NCBI GenBank assembly: GCA_022570795.1
Contig: JAKUDP010000007.1
Span: forward strand, 1,116,001-1,180,000
Reading direction: 5' to 3'
Length of the DNA stretch: 64,000 nucleotides
Origin: Sphaerulina vaccinii
Lineage: Eukaryota; Ascomycota; Dothideomycetes; Mycosphaerellales; Mycosphaerellaceae
The notes beneath the pieces are model-generated. The model worked only from the letters and a program-made list of their open reading frames with translations, ran no database searches and was not told the origin of the DNA. Within the stretch, counting starts at the first letter, position 1. The number at the start of each line of letters is the position of its first letter. Shown piece after piece: positions 1 through 11,473 of this stretch. The position numbers and the translations under genes are program-made.

Positions 1-366
1 TTTTTTCACGGACCTGCTATTGGTGTACTTTCCCGCATCGACATCTGCGACTATACGACGCATTTCTGGCACCTTGGAAGTGCCGAATTGACTTCTCCGA
101 ACGAGTCCAAACGAGTTTGAATCTGACAGGATTCCCACGAGCTTGATACCGTTCATGACTTGCGCTCAGATACGAGAGCGACGAGCGATAGGGCTCCTCG
201 ACAAAGTTCTTGAATTGCAAATCACTTGCATTTGACACCTGCAAGACATGTTGCATGAGGATTCTTCTTCGGCCTCTGAAGGCGCCATTCCGAGTTCTCT
301 CCACGACTTGTGAAGTGAAGTGAAATCTTTCCCACTCGGTCACTCATAGGAAGCACTCCAGGAAAC
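1..366. other. Left edge, no supported gene
   Basis: This is the 3' flank of the ABM-domain gene that follows. A minus-strand open frame of about 108 codons covers most of it, but its product is basic, low in hydrophobic patterning and resembles no family I recognise. I read it as untranslated flank. Confidence 0.5.
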
Positions 367-1247
367 TTACTCTACGAACTCCATAAACTGCACATGATGC
401 ATCTCAACCTCCTTCACGCCATTCCTCAGGTAATGCAAGTTCTCTTTGAAAGTGCTTGTTTCTCTGAACGCCATGTGCTTTTCAACACTCTCCCAGCCAA
501 TGACCAACACCGCAGCTTTACCTTCGTGCCCATCCTTTGGACTCTTCACGTTGTCTTCATAGGTGACACCAGCAGCTGCTCCAAGGAATCCATCGGACTG
601 CTCGGCGTTCAAGATATCTCTGAACTTGAGGACGCCGTCAACATATCCATCAGGTGCATCACCGCCGAAGTAGAATGTTGCAACTTCGGTCACCGGAGCT
701 GAAGTCGACTTGGCCACGTCGATTGCAGGTTCCAAATCAGCATGGGCCATTGTAGGTGCTCCACCTGCAATGCTTAGAAAGCGATTGAGAAAAGGTTGGT
801 AGACTTCGCTAGCCATGAAAGTTTTGTGGGAGTCGATGTTGTCCCAGTCTGTTTTGAGTCAGTGTAAGGGCTTGTTTGGTATGTGGATCGTGGTGGAGGC
901 CAAGAGAAAGGTTGAAACAACCTCCCACTCCACTCCACTGTCACTGTCATGCAGCGTAGAGTAGAGGAGGCGGAGCGTGGGGAAGAGTGATGTCCAAGAG
1001 TCGCGCTGAAGTCCAGGCCATATATGTGCTCGCGCCGAAAGCGTGGTGGCGTCTGGAAAGACTTACTAACAAGCAGCTGAAAGACATCAGGATTCTCAAT
1101 CTGCATTCCAAATTGAATCGAATGTACTCCATCCGTCGACTTCAGTCTCTCTCCGACTTCCTTCAACACCTTTGCAGCTTCATTCTGCTCATCTCCGATA
1201 TTCGAACCTGCCTTCAATGGGCAAACGAGGATCTCCGTAGTAGGCAT
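367..1247 (-). CDS. ABM-type dimeric alpha/beta-barrel protein (two repeats)
   Basis: Two exons, 1247-1067 and 848-367, joined across a GTAAGT...CAG intron, give a 220-residue protein. Two similar halves are visible. The first (about residues 4-85) has a beta strand TEILVCPLKAG and the typical segment QLLVNWDNIDSHKTF, completed only by the splice. The second (about 110-215) has VLVIGWESVEKHMAFRET followed by a final strand HHVQFMEF. This W-x-S/D-x-E/x-H-x-x-F pattern is that of antibiotic-biosynthesis-monooxygenase-like (ABM) folds, which act as cofactor-free oxygenases or structural barrels. No signal peptide or membrane segment is visible. The substrate is unknown, and the family call rests on pattern rather than on catalytic residues. 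The gene stands alone, convergent with nothing nearby. Confidence 0.7.
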
Positions 1248-1946
1248 CTTGAACGTTCGTTCGATCGTTTGCGATGTACTTCTGTATCAGATATGATCGC
1301 GTCTTTTCTCCGAAGGAACAGATCCAGCACCGCTTCGATGAGTGCTAGCTGGTAGAAGAGCGCTTGTTTGAGATTTTGCAAAGATGTCCTGGTTTGGCAT
1401 GGGCTTGCTTTGAAAGGATGCGGAAGTCTCGAGTCTGGCAGTTCGAGTCGTGGATCACAATGCAGGTTTGTTCGGCCGGCTGTTTGAGGCACGGGTCGGG
1501 AGTTCTGAGCTTGAAACAATGTTCTTTCTTCGACGAGTAAGAAATGTAGGGCTTTTGAAGTCAGTCGTCAATTTGGCTATTTATTGCCCTGGCGCTTGAG
1601 CTTGATTTCTAAGGTCTTGGAGATGATCTCAGACAGCCGATAGAACCATCTCGAGGAGGACTACCCCGCTGTGTAGCTCGAGCAAGAAAGCGGCTATGTC
1701 ATTGTGTTGCAAGCAAGGTGTACTTCCATGTGATTGTGGAGCTGGGTTCCTCATCGTGCCTTGGACATAGATCTATCAGGACACGGATCTTCTCAGACTT
1801 GGTCGTGACAGCAAGCGATATCGCGGGCGGATGTCAGAAGACACAGTTTCTTTTATTGAACGTGGAAGCGTGTCAAGACCAGGGAAGAAGGACGTGCAGT
1901 CGCCCAAACACCTCCTCCGACATCGCAGCTTGGCTCAATCACCACA
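1248..1946. other. Intergenic region between divergent genes
   Basis: About 700 bp between the divergently transcribed ABM-domain and aldolase genes, so it presumably holds both promoters. I see no convincing coding frame, repeat or RNA gene in it. Confidence 0.5.
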
Positions 1947-2921
1947 ATGTCCTCCTCAGACTCCAACACAAACACAACACGCGAGGCACTGCTCAAAGCA
2001 TCAACTCCTCCTAGCAAAGAGCTCTTCAGCACGCTCATAACAGCGAACCATATCCTCCATCACCACAATGTTGTCGACGCATATGGGCACATCAGTGTGC
2101 GAAACCCTCAGAACCCAGACACGTTCTTCATATCGAAGTCCCTAGCACCAGCTCTCATCTCCGCACGCGAGGACGTCGAGGAGTACTACGTCTCAGACGC
2201 CTGCCCAGTAAACAAAGATGCTCCCAAAGGCTATCAAGAACGCTTCATACATTCGGAGATCTACAAAAGATACAAAGATGTGAATAGTGTTGTGCATGCG
2301 CACAATGAAGCTGTTCTACCATTCAGTATAGGCAGCGTGTCTCTGAAGCCGGTATATCACATGGCAGGACTCATAGGCTCGCATGTGCCGGTCTTCGATA
2401 TCCAGAACCATTATAAGACGTCGGACAATCTCCACTCTTTACTGGTTAACAACGAACACCTTGGAGCTGGACTGTCAGCAGGTTTCAACCCAACGTCGAA
2501 CATCTCCAAGGTTGGCGGGATGATCAAGAACTATATCACAGCTTCTCAGCCTACTCCAGCTGCTTTCCCGCCTTGTCCTGTTGTGCTTATGAGAGGGCAT
2601 GGCTTCACCAATGTAGGGAGAACGATAGAGGAGGCTGTGTTCCGAGCTATCTTCACGTGTAAGAATGCTCAGATACAGACTACGAGCCTGTTGATGCAAG
2701 GCACTTTTAATCTTGGAGCTATTGCGAAACAGTTCGGAGCGAAGGAAGGGAGTACAGAGCAGGCTCCGCAAGCGGGAATCAGGTACCTGAACGAAAGAGA
2801 GGTAGGAGATAGTTGGACGCAGATGCAGGGTACTGTGGAGAGGCCTTGGGGACTGTGGTGTGAAGAGGTGAGAAGTGTGGGATTGTATAAGAACACGGTG
2901 AGAGACGAGATCGCAGGATGA
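1947..2921 (+). CDS. Class II aldolase/adducin-domain protein
   Basis: Single-exon gene of 324 residues. The class II aldolase fold is indicated by NVVDAYGHISVRNP (about residues 41-54), a catalytic-type Glu104 in FIHSEIYKRY, the zinc-binding pair His117 and His119 in VVHAHNEAV, and the third metal ligand His218 in LMRGHGF. All expected metal ligands are present, so the protein is likely a working zinc enzyme of the fuculose-phosphate aldolase type. Fungal members of this length are usually annotated only as adducin-domain proteins and their substrates are unknown. There is no targeting signal; a cytosolic location is likely. The start is the first ATG, in a Ser/Thr-rich leader that precedes the fold. 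Confidence 0.85.
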   Translation: MSSSDSNTNTTREALLKASTPPSKELFSTLITANHILHHHNVVDAYGHISVRNPQNPDTFFISKSLAPALISAREDVEEYYVSDACPVNKDAPKGYQERFIHSEIYKRYKDVNSVVHAHNEAVLPFSIGSVSLKPVYHMAGLIGSHVPVFDIQNHYKTSDNLHSLLVNNEHLGAGLSAGFNPTSNISKVGGMIKNYITASQPTPAAFPPCPVVLMRGHGFTNVGRTIEEAVFRAIFTCKNAQIQTTSLLMQGTFNLGAIAKQFGAKEGSTEQAPQAGIRYLNEREVGDSWTQMQGTVERPWGLWCEEVRSVGLYKNTVRDEIAG

Positions 2922-3366
2922 CAGACCTGCAGATCTCATGTCCACGTGCTACTCGAATAGAGCAACAGATGATGTGATAGTCACCTGGACACATGAATGC
3001 CCTTCTTCAGTCGACAGTGCGTCGAAACGACTTTCGCCTGACTCCCCTGAGCTTAAAAGGCGGTCATTGCCACGTCTCGCTCCAGTCAAGCTTGACTACA
3101 TGTACGATCAGGTAGGAGAAGCCAGCGTTGACACAGTGCCACCAGACAACAGAGAGCAATGGTTCACAATAATGTGTTCTTGGTCGTCAACCGCGATCTC
3201 AGAGTGTGCAATCGTAAACGCACATTCGGACAGCAGGGATGGTTGTTATTGTTGACAATCTATCCTGGCCAACTCTAACACCGACGCGTCGAGTGGGTAT
3301 AAGTAAATGCCACACTCCATCTCACACTTACCTCTGACAATCACTCCGGCATCACGCCAACACAAG
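2922..3366. other. Intergenic region
   Basis: About 445 bp between two genes on the same strand. Apart from a TATA-like motif close to the downstream gene I see nothing identifiable. Confidence 0.5.
3298..3305 (+). promoter_or_regulatory. Possible TATA box
   Basis: TATAAGTA lies 62 bp upstream of the ATG assigned to the downstream F-box-like gene and is followed by a CT-rich tract, a common arrangement in fungal promoters. This is a motif match only; no transcription start is visible. Confidence 0.35.
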
Positions 3367-4427
3367 ATGCAGAGCCACGCGAGATGGCCCTGGCGAGACA
3401 AGATGTGGGGTTACAAAGAACAGCGGCGGAGTTACAGAGGAGAACGGCGAGGTTGTATCACGCCATGACCGCATACCACTAGTGACGGGTCGCTGACTGT
3501 GAACAAAACAGAGGACAGTCCCCCTTCTTAAAGATAGCGCCCGAGCTGAGGAACAGAATCTACAAAGAATGCTTTCCTACCAACGAGACCATTCACATCT
3601 TTGGCGCGCAGGAGCATGATCACGACTGTGGGGCACTTGGACAAGAGCAGGACTCATGTGGATGTCGCTGGACGTTTCATCACAGAGTCTGCTGCAGTGA
3701 GCACTCCGAGCTTGCCTTTTATGAAGCGACTGTACGAAACAACGGGTTGGCCATCAACAAATGCTTCGGTGCAGAGCGCAAGCCCGGACCCTACTCCTAC
3801 CGTCATAGGAACTGTGTGGGCGGTACCAAGCTCTCGCATGTACACTTCCTACGTGTCTGCAAGCAGATTCACGAAGAGGCAGGCGAGAACTGGCTCTTCA
3901 AAGCCAACACCTTCGCGTTCGGATCTCCGAAGCTCTATCGCAAATATCTGGAAGCCTCTTCGAACGGTCGTCGATCAATGCGATCAATGCCGAACGTCTG
4001 CATCTCTGCTTGTGCTGACATCAGAAGAGAGGGCATTTGTGATGTCTATGGCCACGTCGTCGGTACAAATCTCAACGCCGATGAGTACCAGAAAGGCATA
4101 CACTATCCGTTGTATCAATTGGAGACCTTCTTCCAAACTGATCGGATTATCTTCCATGGTCTGACTTCACTGACTCCGGCCGTCGAGGTGGACTGGCCCA
4201 TAATGGACAGCTGCGTGGAGCACATCCCCAACCTGAAGACAGTCAGTGTGTCCGTGAATATGGTTGAAGATAACTATTTGTTAACCTGGCGGCAGATTGC
4301 TGTTAAACTGGAGGCGGATATTCTGGAAGGACCGAGTTGGGAGCGCAAGAGGCATTGGGCGCTTCAACGTCTTACTCTCGATGAGCGTGAAGTGAGGCAG
4401 GGAAGAGTCTTACCTACACTCTTCTAA
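3367..4427 (+). CDS. F-box-like / DUF7730-type fungal protein
   Basis: Two exons are proposed: 3367-3451 and 3511-4427, separated by a 59-bp intron with a CTGAC branch site and an ACAG acceptor. The splice removes an upstream stop and keeps frame, giving 333 residues. The start of exon 2 reads SPFLKIAPELRNRIYKECF, the signature of the large fungal family with an F-box-like L-P-x-E-L-R-N-x-I-Y motif; later HFLRVCKQIHEEAG and HIPNLKTVSVSVNM are also typical. Members of this family are lineage-expanded and functionally uncharacterised; a protein-interaction role is usual speculation. The weak donor (GTTGTA) makes exon 1 the least certain part. Confidence 0.65.
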
Positions 4428-5365
4428 GGTAGCGTGCTGCTATCGCCTTGATACCCTCTTACTGTTCATCACCAAACAGATCCTCATCATGCTCATGATG
4501 CTCCGCAGACGTCGTTAGACCCACAAAAGTACCATCCTTCTTCTGCCTCAGTCCATGCGCAATGCACAAGTGCTTAGGCCGTGCCCGGCGTATCGATAAC
4601 CAGTGCTTCGAATACAGCCTGAGTGATCAGATCCCGAGCAACATTGATGCTTTTTCCAGTAAGCTTGAGCAATAACTCAGATTCAAAGAGCCAATACAAA
4701 GACTCATCTCCAACACAAACACTGGCATAAGCCGGCGATTTACAGGTAGGCCACTAGACCATTGACGATCGTTACAGCAGGATGATTCCCGATCGTATAC
4801 AGACCTTGCTTGCAGACTAGCCGATACCAAAAAAGGAATATCGATTCTTCTGTTCCATCAAAGAAGAAAGTCTCTACAAAAGGGCAAAAAATCGCCTGTA
4901 TCCAGTCTAGGACCTGTACCACGCTTGCGAGACTATGTTAGCCTCAGGGGTCGTTAGTGTCGTTTCTTGTTCACAAAGCATTAGTACTATTGACGACTTA
5001 TTGTATCAACCACTAGACCATGGACGACTATTGCAGTTTAGTCGCTTATAATCGTACATGTATGTCGTGCCAAGCATGATCGCCATATGAGTTCCTCTGG
5101 CGTCGAGGGCTGAACAACCCTAACTCCAAGGTTGCATTGATAGGAATAATCATCGAGAGCGTACAGACGCTGCAGATCAAAGGCCACACACCTCAGATGT
5201 AGAGTTCAGCCCTACATATCAATGCAAAGTCAACCCTAGCTCAGCTTCACCAAGGATGGATCCATGGCTGAACAGCGATTTTGCTTAAGAGTGCTTTGTC
5301 TGTCTTGATTAGATGCCACTCACGAGGCTTCACGCATCGGTCGTCTCCTCGCCATTCCTGCAAAG
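4428..5365. other. Intergenic region
   Basis: About 940 bp without a supportable gene. Short open frames on both strands show no recognisable protein features. A short near-repeat, 'aggccactagaccat' near 4745 and 'caaccactagaccat' near 5010, is the only structure noticed. Confidence 0.45.
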
Positions 5366-7134
5366 ATGCCCGCCATACAAGCTGATAAATCGGCGCATGT
5401 CGACGCCGCACCATCAATCCACTCCTCCAACATCGACGACAAAGAGCTCGAAACAGCAGGCTACAGCCGCGCCATGCCCCGCCGCTTCGATTCCTTCTCC
5501 ATGATCGCGTTGTCATTCGACTTGACATGTACCTGGCTGGGCGTGGGAGCCAGTATCGGCATCGCATTGACGCAGTGTTCTTCTGCTGGCGTAATATGGG
5601 CGCTTCTGGTCGCAGCATTCTTCATCTTTGTTGAAACTCTATCAATGGCGGAATTGGCGTCGGCGTATCCTGTGACTGGAGCGCAGTACTTCTGGACGTT
5701 TATGGTCGCCGGAGGGCCAGAAGGAGGCAAGTGGGCTCCGTTCGCGAGTTTCGTGACGGCTTGGATGAATGTTTTTGGGTGGTGGTTGGGTTTGGCCAGT
5801 GTTGCGCAGTTCACATGTAAGTGCTGCATCTTGCGTTGGTCTTACGGAGAGGGCGATGAAGCAGAGCTGACGTGTAGTGACAGCCGCTCCCATTCTTGCC
5901 CTAGCCGTTCTCTGGCATCCAGACTACAGGCGCGAAAACTGGCACCAGTACCTCCTATACGTGCTCATGATATGGCTCGCGGCAGCGCTCAACATCTTCG
6001 GCTCCAGGATCATCCCTCTGTGGAACAAGTTCATCATGTCCTTCTCCATGATCACGATCTTGGCATCATTCCTTACTCTCATCATCTGCTCCCGTGGTCG
6101 CTATCCTTCTGCAAAGTTCATCTTCACAGACACCACCAATTCTACAGGCTGGCCATCGACGGGCTTCGCGTTCATGCTCAGCATTCTCAACGGCGTCTAT
6201 GCATACCTAGGCACAGATGTACCAGCGCATATGGCTGAGGAGATACCATCCCCCTCCAAGAATGTGCCGAGGGCCATGCTGCTGCCAATCTTGATTGGTA
6301 CAGTCCTTGCCTGGCCCTTAGGAGTGGCGTTGTTGGCGAGTATTTCCGATCTGCCAGCTGTTCTGGAGACTCCAACAGGATTTCCATTGATCGAGATCTT
6401 CATGCAGGCGACTGGGTCCAGATCTGTGACCACGTTGTTCGGCGTGCTATGGTTCGTTGGCATGTTTGCTGCAGGAGCTGCGCTCATGACAGCCAGCTCG
6501 AGAACAATATGGTCTATCTCGAGAGATGGCGTGTTGCCATTCTCGAAAGTGTGGGTAGTCGTGAGTCCGAGATGGGAAGTACCAAGCAATGCCATGATTT
6601 TGACTGCTATGGTGACAACTGTAAGTTCGACCTCATCCGAAGTTGTGCGTGAATGAAACTGATGCTTCTGGCGCAGCTTTACGGCCTAATCTTTATCGGC
6701 TCAGCCAATGTCTTCTCCTCCATGATATCTGCCACAGTTGTCTTTCAACAGACAACTTGCATGGTACCCATAGCGATCATGCTCTATCGTGGTAGAGATG
6801 TTCTACCACCACGATATTTTCGTATCCCAGATGCTTGGGGCATGATCGTGAATGTTGTGGCTGTCGCATGGGTCGTGTTCATCGATATACTGGCATGCTT
6901 CCCGGTGTTTATCCTGTCACATCCGAGACTTTGGAGGGTATGAACTGGATTAGTGTCCTGTCGGTTTTCTTGGTGCTCCTGATCCTGGGGCTATGGTTCA
7001 CCACTAAGGGCAATGTATTTCGGGGACCGAAAGTGGACATGGAGAAGATGCGGCGAAGGCGAGCGGAAGCCTTGGGCATTGCAGTTGACGAAGAGCGTGA
7101 TGGAAGTATGGTTTCTCAAGCTGCGAAACATTAG
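5366..7134 (+). CDS. APC-superfamily amino acid/choline permease, apparent frameshift near 3' end
   Basis: Three exons: 5366-5816, 5878-6620 and 6677 onward, with GTAAGT donors and clean phases. The protein is a 12-helix-type permease of the fungal GABA/choline (HNM1/UGA4-like) group: an N-terminal tail ending RRFDSFSMIALSF, a first helix with TWLGVGASIGIAL, FVETLSMAELASAYP, then GVYAYLGTDVPAHMAEE and the conserved SSRTIWSISRDGVLP. It would move amines or amino acids across the plasma membrane. Near 6900 the frame carrying DILACFP runs into a stop at 6943, while the expected continuation PVTSETLEGMNW and a last helix lie in another frame ending at 7134. A single missing base in the CCC run at about 6901 explains this. 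Without it the protein stops after 486 residues and lacks the last membrane segment. Confidence 0.8.
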
Positions 7135-7649
7135 CACTCGATGTAACCACTGGAGTCCCCGTTTCCAGATAGATCGTCATCGTCCAGCCCGAGAGGGCGA
7201 TCATGTTGTAAGCTCTTTCATGGCTACTCTTACTATGTACAAACCAGCTACTCGACCTTCGTTATGGTCATGAGCGCCGCGGATCCTCTATTACACGTAT
7301 GGTGAGACGCCTCGCTGAACGCTTCCGAGTCGTACACTGGGGTATCTTCGACAGGTGAGGATAGCCAACGCGCCCTGATGACCAGTCGAAAACATATCCA
7401 AATCAAGCGCCATCGCCATGAATGCCAGCACCAGCTGTCCTGTCGCTGTTGCCAGCTTTTGCTTGACCATGTATCCAGGTTGTCGAGAACCCCTTCGCTT
7501 GCGACAAGATCCTGCATCTCGCTGATTCTCTCTTCTCTCGCGAAATGCCCTAGAGCTTGCAGCTTCGCGTCTCATGCATATGCCAGACCATTGACCTCCG
7601 CTGTTGTGTATCACCCGCGGCAAGGCCTTGAGAGCACGTCTCATGCTCT
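7135..7649. other. Convergent 3' flanks
   Basis: About 515 bp between the convergent permease and mitoferrin genes. A minus-strand frame of 120 codons here begins at the mitoferrin stop and is arginine-rich without family features; I take it as 3' UTR. Confidence 0.5.
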
Positions 7650-8935
7650 TCATGATTCTCCTTCTTTCCGGATAAAGTAGGCCTTGGCCAGCTCATAAGC
7701 AGACCAGCAAATAGCAGTGGATGGTGCAGCGGTCACAATACGCGCCTTCATACCCCTGAAAAACCCGTTCGCGCCTTCTCTTCTCCAGATGATTTTGGCA
7801 GCTGGCATAAGACCTCGGCAGTTTCGGATCTCAGCATCTGTCGAGTTGCCCCGTGTCTGCAGCAAAGTCTTGATCACGTCCAGAGGCGTTGTAGCTGCAG
7901 CAGCAAATCCTCCTGCGATACCACCTGCTGCGCAGTGCGTCAATGGGTCATATCCTGGTGCGCGCCTCTTCGCGAAGACCTTCGTGAGCGATTCGTATGC
8001 GGTAAATTGTAGTGCGGTGAAGGGTACGGTCATGGCGAGAGTGGTTGGGTAGGAGACGTAGAATGCTCTTAGTCCCTCGGCTCGCCAGACTTGGCGTCCG
8101 CAGTCGACGAGCGATCGGTATGTAGAGCCGTGGAGCTGCATGCGCTGTTTGATCACGTCGAAGGGGTTCATGAAGGCATCGCTGGCAATTGTTGCGCAGG
8201 CACCACTGGAGGCTAGAGAGCTGAAGTGTCAGTGATGGCAGTTTGAGGGGCGGTGTGCGAGGACGGACCTGCGGCAATGGGGTGGTGTCCAGAGGCGTTA
8301 CCACCCATCGCTTGCTTCACGACCTCGTAAGTGGCGAAATAGACTGCATGAGCAGGTCCTGTTGTCCACAGTCAGCTTCTGGCTCTCCGTATCAGTGTCT
8401 AAGGCTGCGCGCACCTGCTCCCACTACCACGGAGGACACTCCTCGCCACAGCGCCATTCCTCCTTCTGCTCTCGATATAGTCGCAATGGCGTTGCCGATA
8501 CCAGTGTAGATCGCCGCGGGAGATGGGTTGACGACTTGCATCCGTGTCTGGTCCAGTCATCAGCATTGCGCCTCTCCTCCATCCATGAGTCCGAGCATAC
8601 CTTCAGCAAATCGATAGGATACATCACCGAATGTTCCTGTCCCCATGTCAGCTCCAATTGCTTCTGCCCCCTTTCTCGACTACACTCACAGCAATTCCAG
8701 CAAAGGCGCCGGCTGCCATGTTGGCAGCCAGCGAAAAGTTGGGCGGTAGAGACTCATAGCTGCTAATGTATCAGAAAACGTGCCCATCTCCACGATCGTG
8801 TACTCGTATGATGCTCGCATACTCATATTCGTCCGCCTCTTCCAGCACCAGCTTGTCATGCGCCGCCATGGATTGGCGCGTTCTATCAACGATCGTCTCC
8901 ACGATTTGAGGTGATGTCGTTTGGGAGCTCGACAT
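7650..8935 (-). CDS. MRS4: Mitoferrin-type mitochondrial iron carrier
   Basis: Six exons (8935-8823, 8759-8690, 8636-8601, 8547-8415, 8358-8269, 8212-7650) all join in phase to give 334 residues. The product has the three repeats of the mitochondrial carrier family, each with a P-x-D/E-x-x-K/R signature: YPIDLLKTRMQ, NPFDVIKQRMQ and TPLDVIKTLLQTRG. The first repeat reads AGAFAGIAEHSVMYPID, which is specific for the MRS3/MRS4 (mitoferrin) branch that carries ferrous iron across the inner mitochondrial membrane for haem and Fe-S synthesis. The N-terminal 40 residues are hydrophilic, as usual. Unusually many introns lie in the 5' half, including a 36-base exon encoding EHSVMYPIDLLK. Confidence 0.88.
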
Positions 8936-9594
8936 TCAAATGGCTTTGGGATTTGAGTGGTCCTGGTTTTATCAGATGGGAATTTGATCTGATAGCCCGA
9001 ATCCTCGGAGTCGCGATTCGCGTGGAGCTGGATCTAACAACAATGTTCGTGTGTAAAGGACAAAGAGACGGAGATGTCACAGTCGCAGATCAGGGCTGGA
9101 GAATTGGTTGTCTAGAGTAAATAAAGTTCATGCTTCTGGTTCTGGGCAAAAGAACGGCCGCGGTAGAGAAGCAAACAAGGGTAGTTCTAGTGCTCATTAC
9201 GACGGTGGCATTATTTTATTCGCTACATGCGTTTGTACCTCACTTTCTGCTTGTGATCTATGCCGGAGGATCACCTAGCATATACCTGTAAGGCCTACTT
9301 GCTCTCTTCTATCTTCTGCGTCTATCTCCCACCAACGTGATCATGTTTGAGCATCTCCGAGTAGATCTCACAAAGTGGCTCCACGCATCGGATCGCAAAG
9401 CCGTACAATTCGCGCTAGACTAGGTGTTCCCGCGATGTCGGAGTTGCGCGCTAAAGAAGTCCTCGCTGATCAATACCGCTACAGGAAGGACTCGTTGCTT
9501 CGTAAATCGGATTTGTGTTCGTCCCAACCTCGAAGAGTGTGGATCAAAGGAAGTTTTGCAGGTACGGGAGTTATCTCCAGAATTGAGATGAAGA
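8936..9594. other. Intergenic region
   Basis: About 660 bp between the start of the mitoferrin gene and the stop of SLM5. No coding frame or repeat of note; it should contain the mitoferrin promoter. Confidence 0.5.
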
Positions 9595-11217
9595 CTAGCT
9601 GTCGCATCGACCATACCATCTTGGAAAGGCCACGATATCGCGAACACTGCTCACTCCACTGAGGTAGCATAGCAGGCGATCGAAGCCCAGGCCAAATCCA
9701 CCATGTGGTACACTGCCATACTCGCGTAAGTCCTGGTACCATTCCAGATTACTGCCAGCGACACCTTTGGCTTGCATGGCTTGGAGAAGTTCTGCTGAAC
9801 GGTACTCACGCATTGAGCCTCCAGCAAGCTCGCAGAGATCTGGCACCAGTAGATCAAAACAGGCAACAGTCTCTGAGTTGCCTCTGCTGTTGGTTGTAGA
9901 CGTCGATGGTGCCATATAGAAGGGCTTCTGTGCAATAGGATAATCTGTCACGAAGACTGGCGAGCCTTTTCCCACCGAAGTCGCGAGCCAGCGTTCATGC
10001 TCAGCTTGCAAACCATCTTCCATTGTAGGCTTGAAGACGAAGGTCACTTCACCACTAGCTGCGGCGGCTTGGAGTCTTTCCACAGCTTCGCGGTAGGTGA
10101 TGCGTGGCCAATCCTGCGATGCCATACCATGCCATCGTTGCTGTATTGTTTCAGCAGTGACAACGTCGTCAGTCTCGCGTTGATCCTTGGGGCTCTCCCT
10201 CAACGCTAGCAGTTCCTGACCTACCCTGGAGACGATAAGATATCCTGCAACATGTCGCAGCATACCCTCGACCAGGTCCATGATCTGCTTCATGTCGCTG
10301 GCAAAGCAGACTTCTGCTTCGAGCATGTAAAATTCGCTCAGATGGCGAGGTGTGTCGCTCCGTTCAGCACGAAATGTTGGCGAGAGTGTCCAGACACGAT
10401 CGACCGCTTGAGCAAGCGCTTCGAGGTGTAGTTGTGCAGAAACGGTGAGATACTTGGGCGTACGAAAGAAGTGCTCGACCTGGGATTCCTGCTTGGGGTT
10501 GGTCTTCTGATCTGCGTCCTTTATGTCGTTAGACGACATTGTGAAGACTTCTCCAGCACCCTCACAGTCCGAGGAAGTGATGATTGGCGTATGCGTCTGT
10601 ACGAAATCCTGATCGTCAAAGTATTGTGTCAAAGTGCTAATGACATGAGACCGGAGTCGAAGTAGCAATGCGTTCGAAGGTATTCGTGGTCGCAAGTGCG
10701 GCACTGTTCTTAGAAATTCTGGTGTCTGATACTTTGGCTGAACAGGATTGCTCTCAGCATGATTCTCTCCCAAGACTTCAACATTTGAGACTTGCAGTTC
10801 TCGATCTTGTTTACCACCTTGGGATGGTGTCCACGCGCCGGTGAGGGTCACGGCAGTGCCATAAGATAGACTACACAATGATCAGTATCTGTCCACTGCA
10901 GAGACTCAACACACTCACTTCGCCGCCTGCTCAGGCTTGAGAACAGCCTGCAGAGGTCTGCTAGTCGTTCCATCGCCAATATGTGCAAAAGCAACACGCT
11001 TCTGCTTTCTCACCGACCGTACCCAGCCATTGACTTGGACATCCTGCTCTATCTCTCCAGCAGCATCAGGATTGAAGCTGTCGTATTCCAGAAGATCGAT
11101 TATGAGTGCTTGTCTTCGTGAAACAGATGAGCTCGTGAATGGGCGGCTTCGGCACGCGGGCTCAAGTCTCCTGACAGCGCATGATGCTGATCGCCAGGCT
11201 CTCATCGCCTGCAGCAC
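9595..11217 (-). CDS. SLM5: Mitochondrial asparaginyl-tRNA synthetase
   Basis: Two exons (11217-10919 and 10870-9595) across a 48-bp GTGAGT...TAG intron give 524 residues. The N-terminus is rich in Arg, Ser and Ala without acids, as in a mitochondrial presequence. An OB-fold anticodon-binding domain follows (VNGWVRSVRKQKRVAFAHIG). The class IIb catalytic core shows motif 2 (TFRAERSDTPRHLSEFYMLEAE) and motif 3 (GFGLGFDRLLCYLSG), with AsnRS-like FFRTPKYLTVSAQLHLE and DLLVPDLCELAGGSMREYR. It charges mitochondrial tRNA-Asn. All core motifs are intact. Confidence 0.93.
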
Positions 11218-11473
11218 TTCTCATGCAATCTGCTTCCACCTCCAGAGCAGATTTTTTTGTCCTTTTGTATTGAACACGCGAAGGAGTCTAAATCTGGGAG
11301 ACGCGAAGAGGAACGAATCCGAACAAGGTTGGGCTGGCAGGCACGAGCCACTCGTGCGTCATCTCGAAGCATCAACTGCGGTTCAACGACGAAACACGAC
11401 TGGGCTGTGTTCTCCATGGTCTGTTCTGCTATACCACAGATGCGCGCTCTCCTGCACTCGAGAGACAGACAAC

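Noticed and set aside
1..343. Minus-strand frame of 108 codons at the left edge
   Set aside because: No recognisable features, and it lies in the 3' flank of the ABM-domain gene.
7291..7653. Minus-strand frame of 120 codons after mitoferrin
   Set aside because: It begins at the mitoferrin stop in another frame and is Arg-rich without family features; read as 3' UTR.
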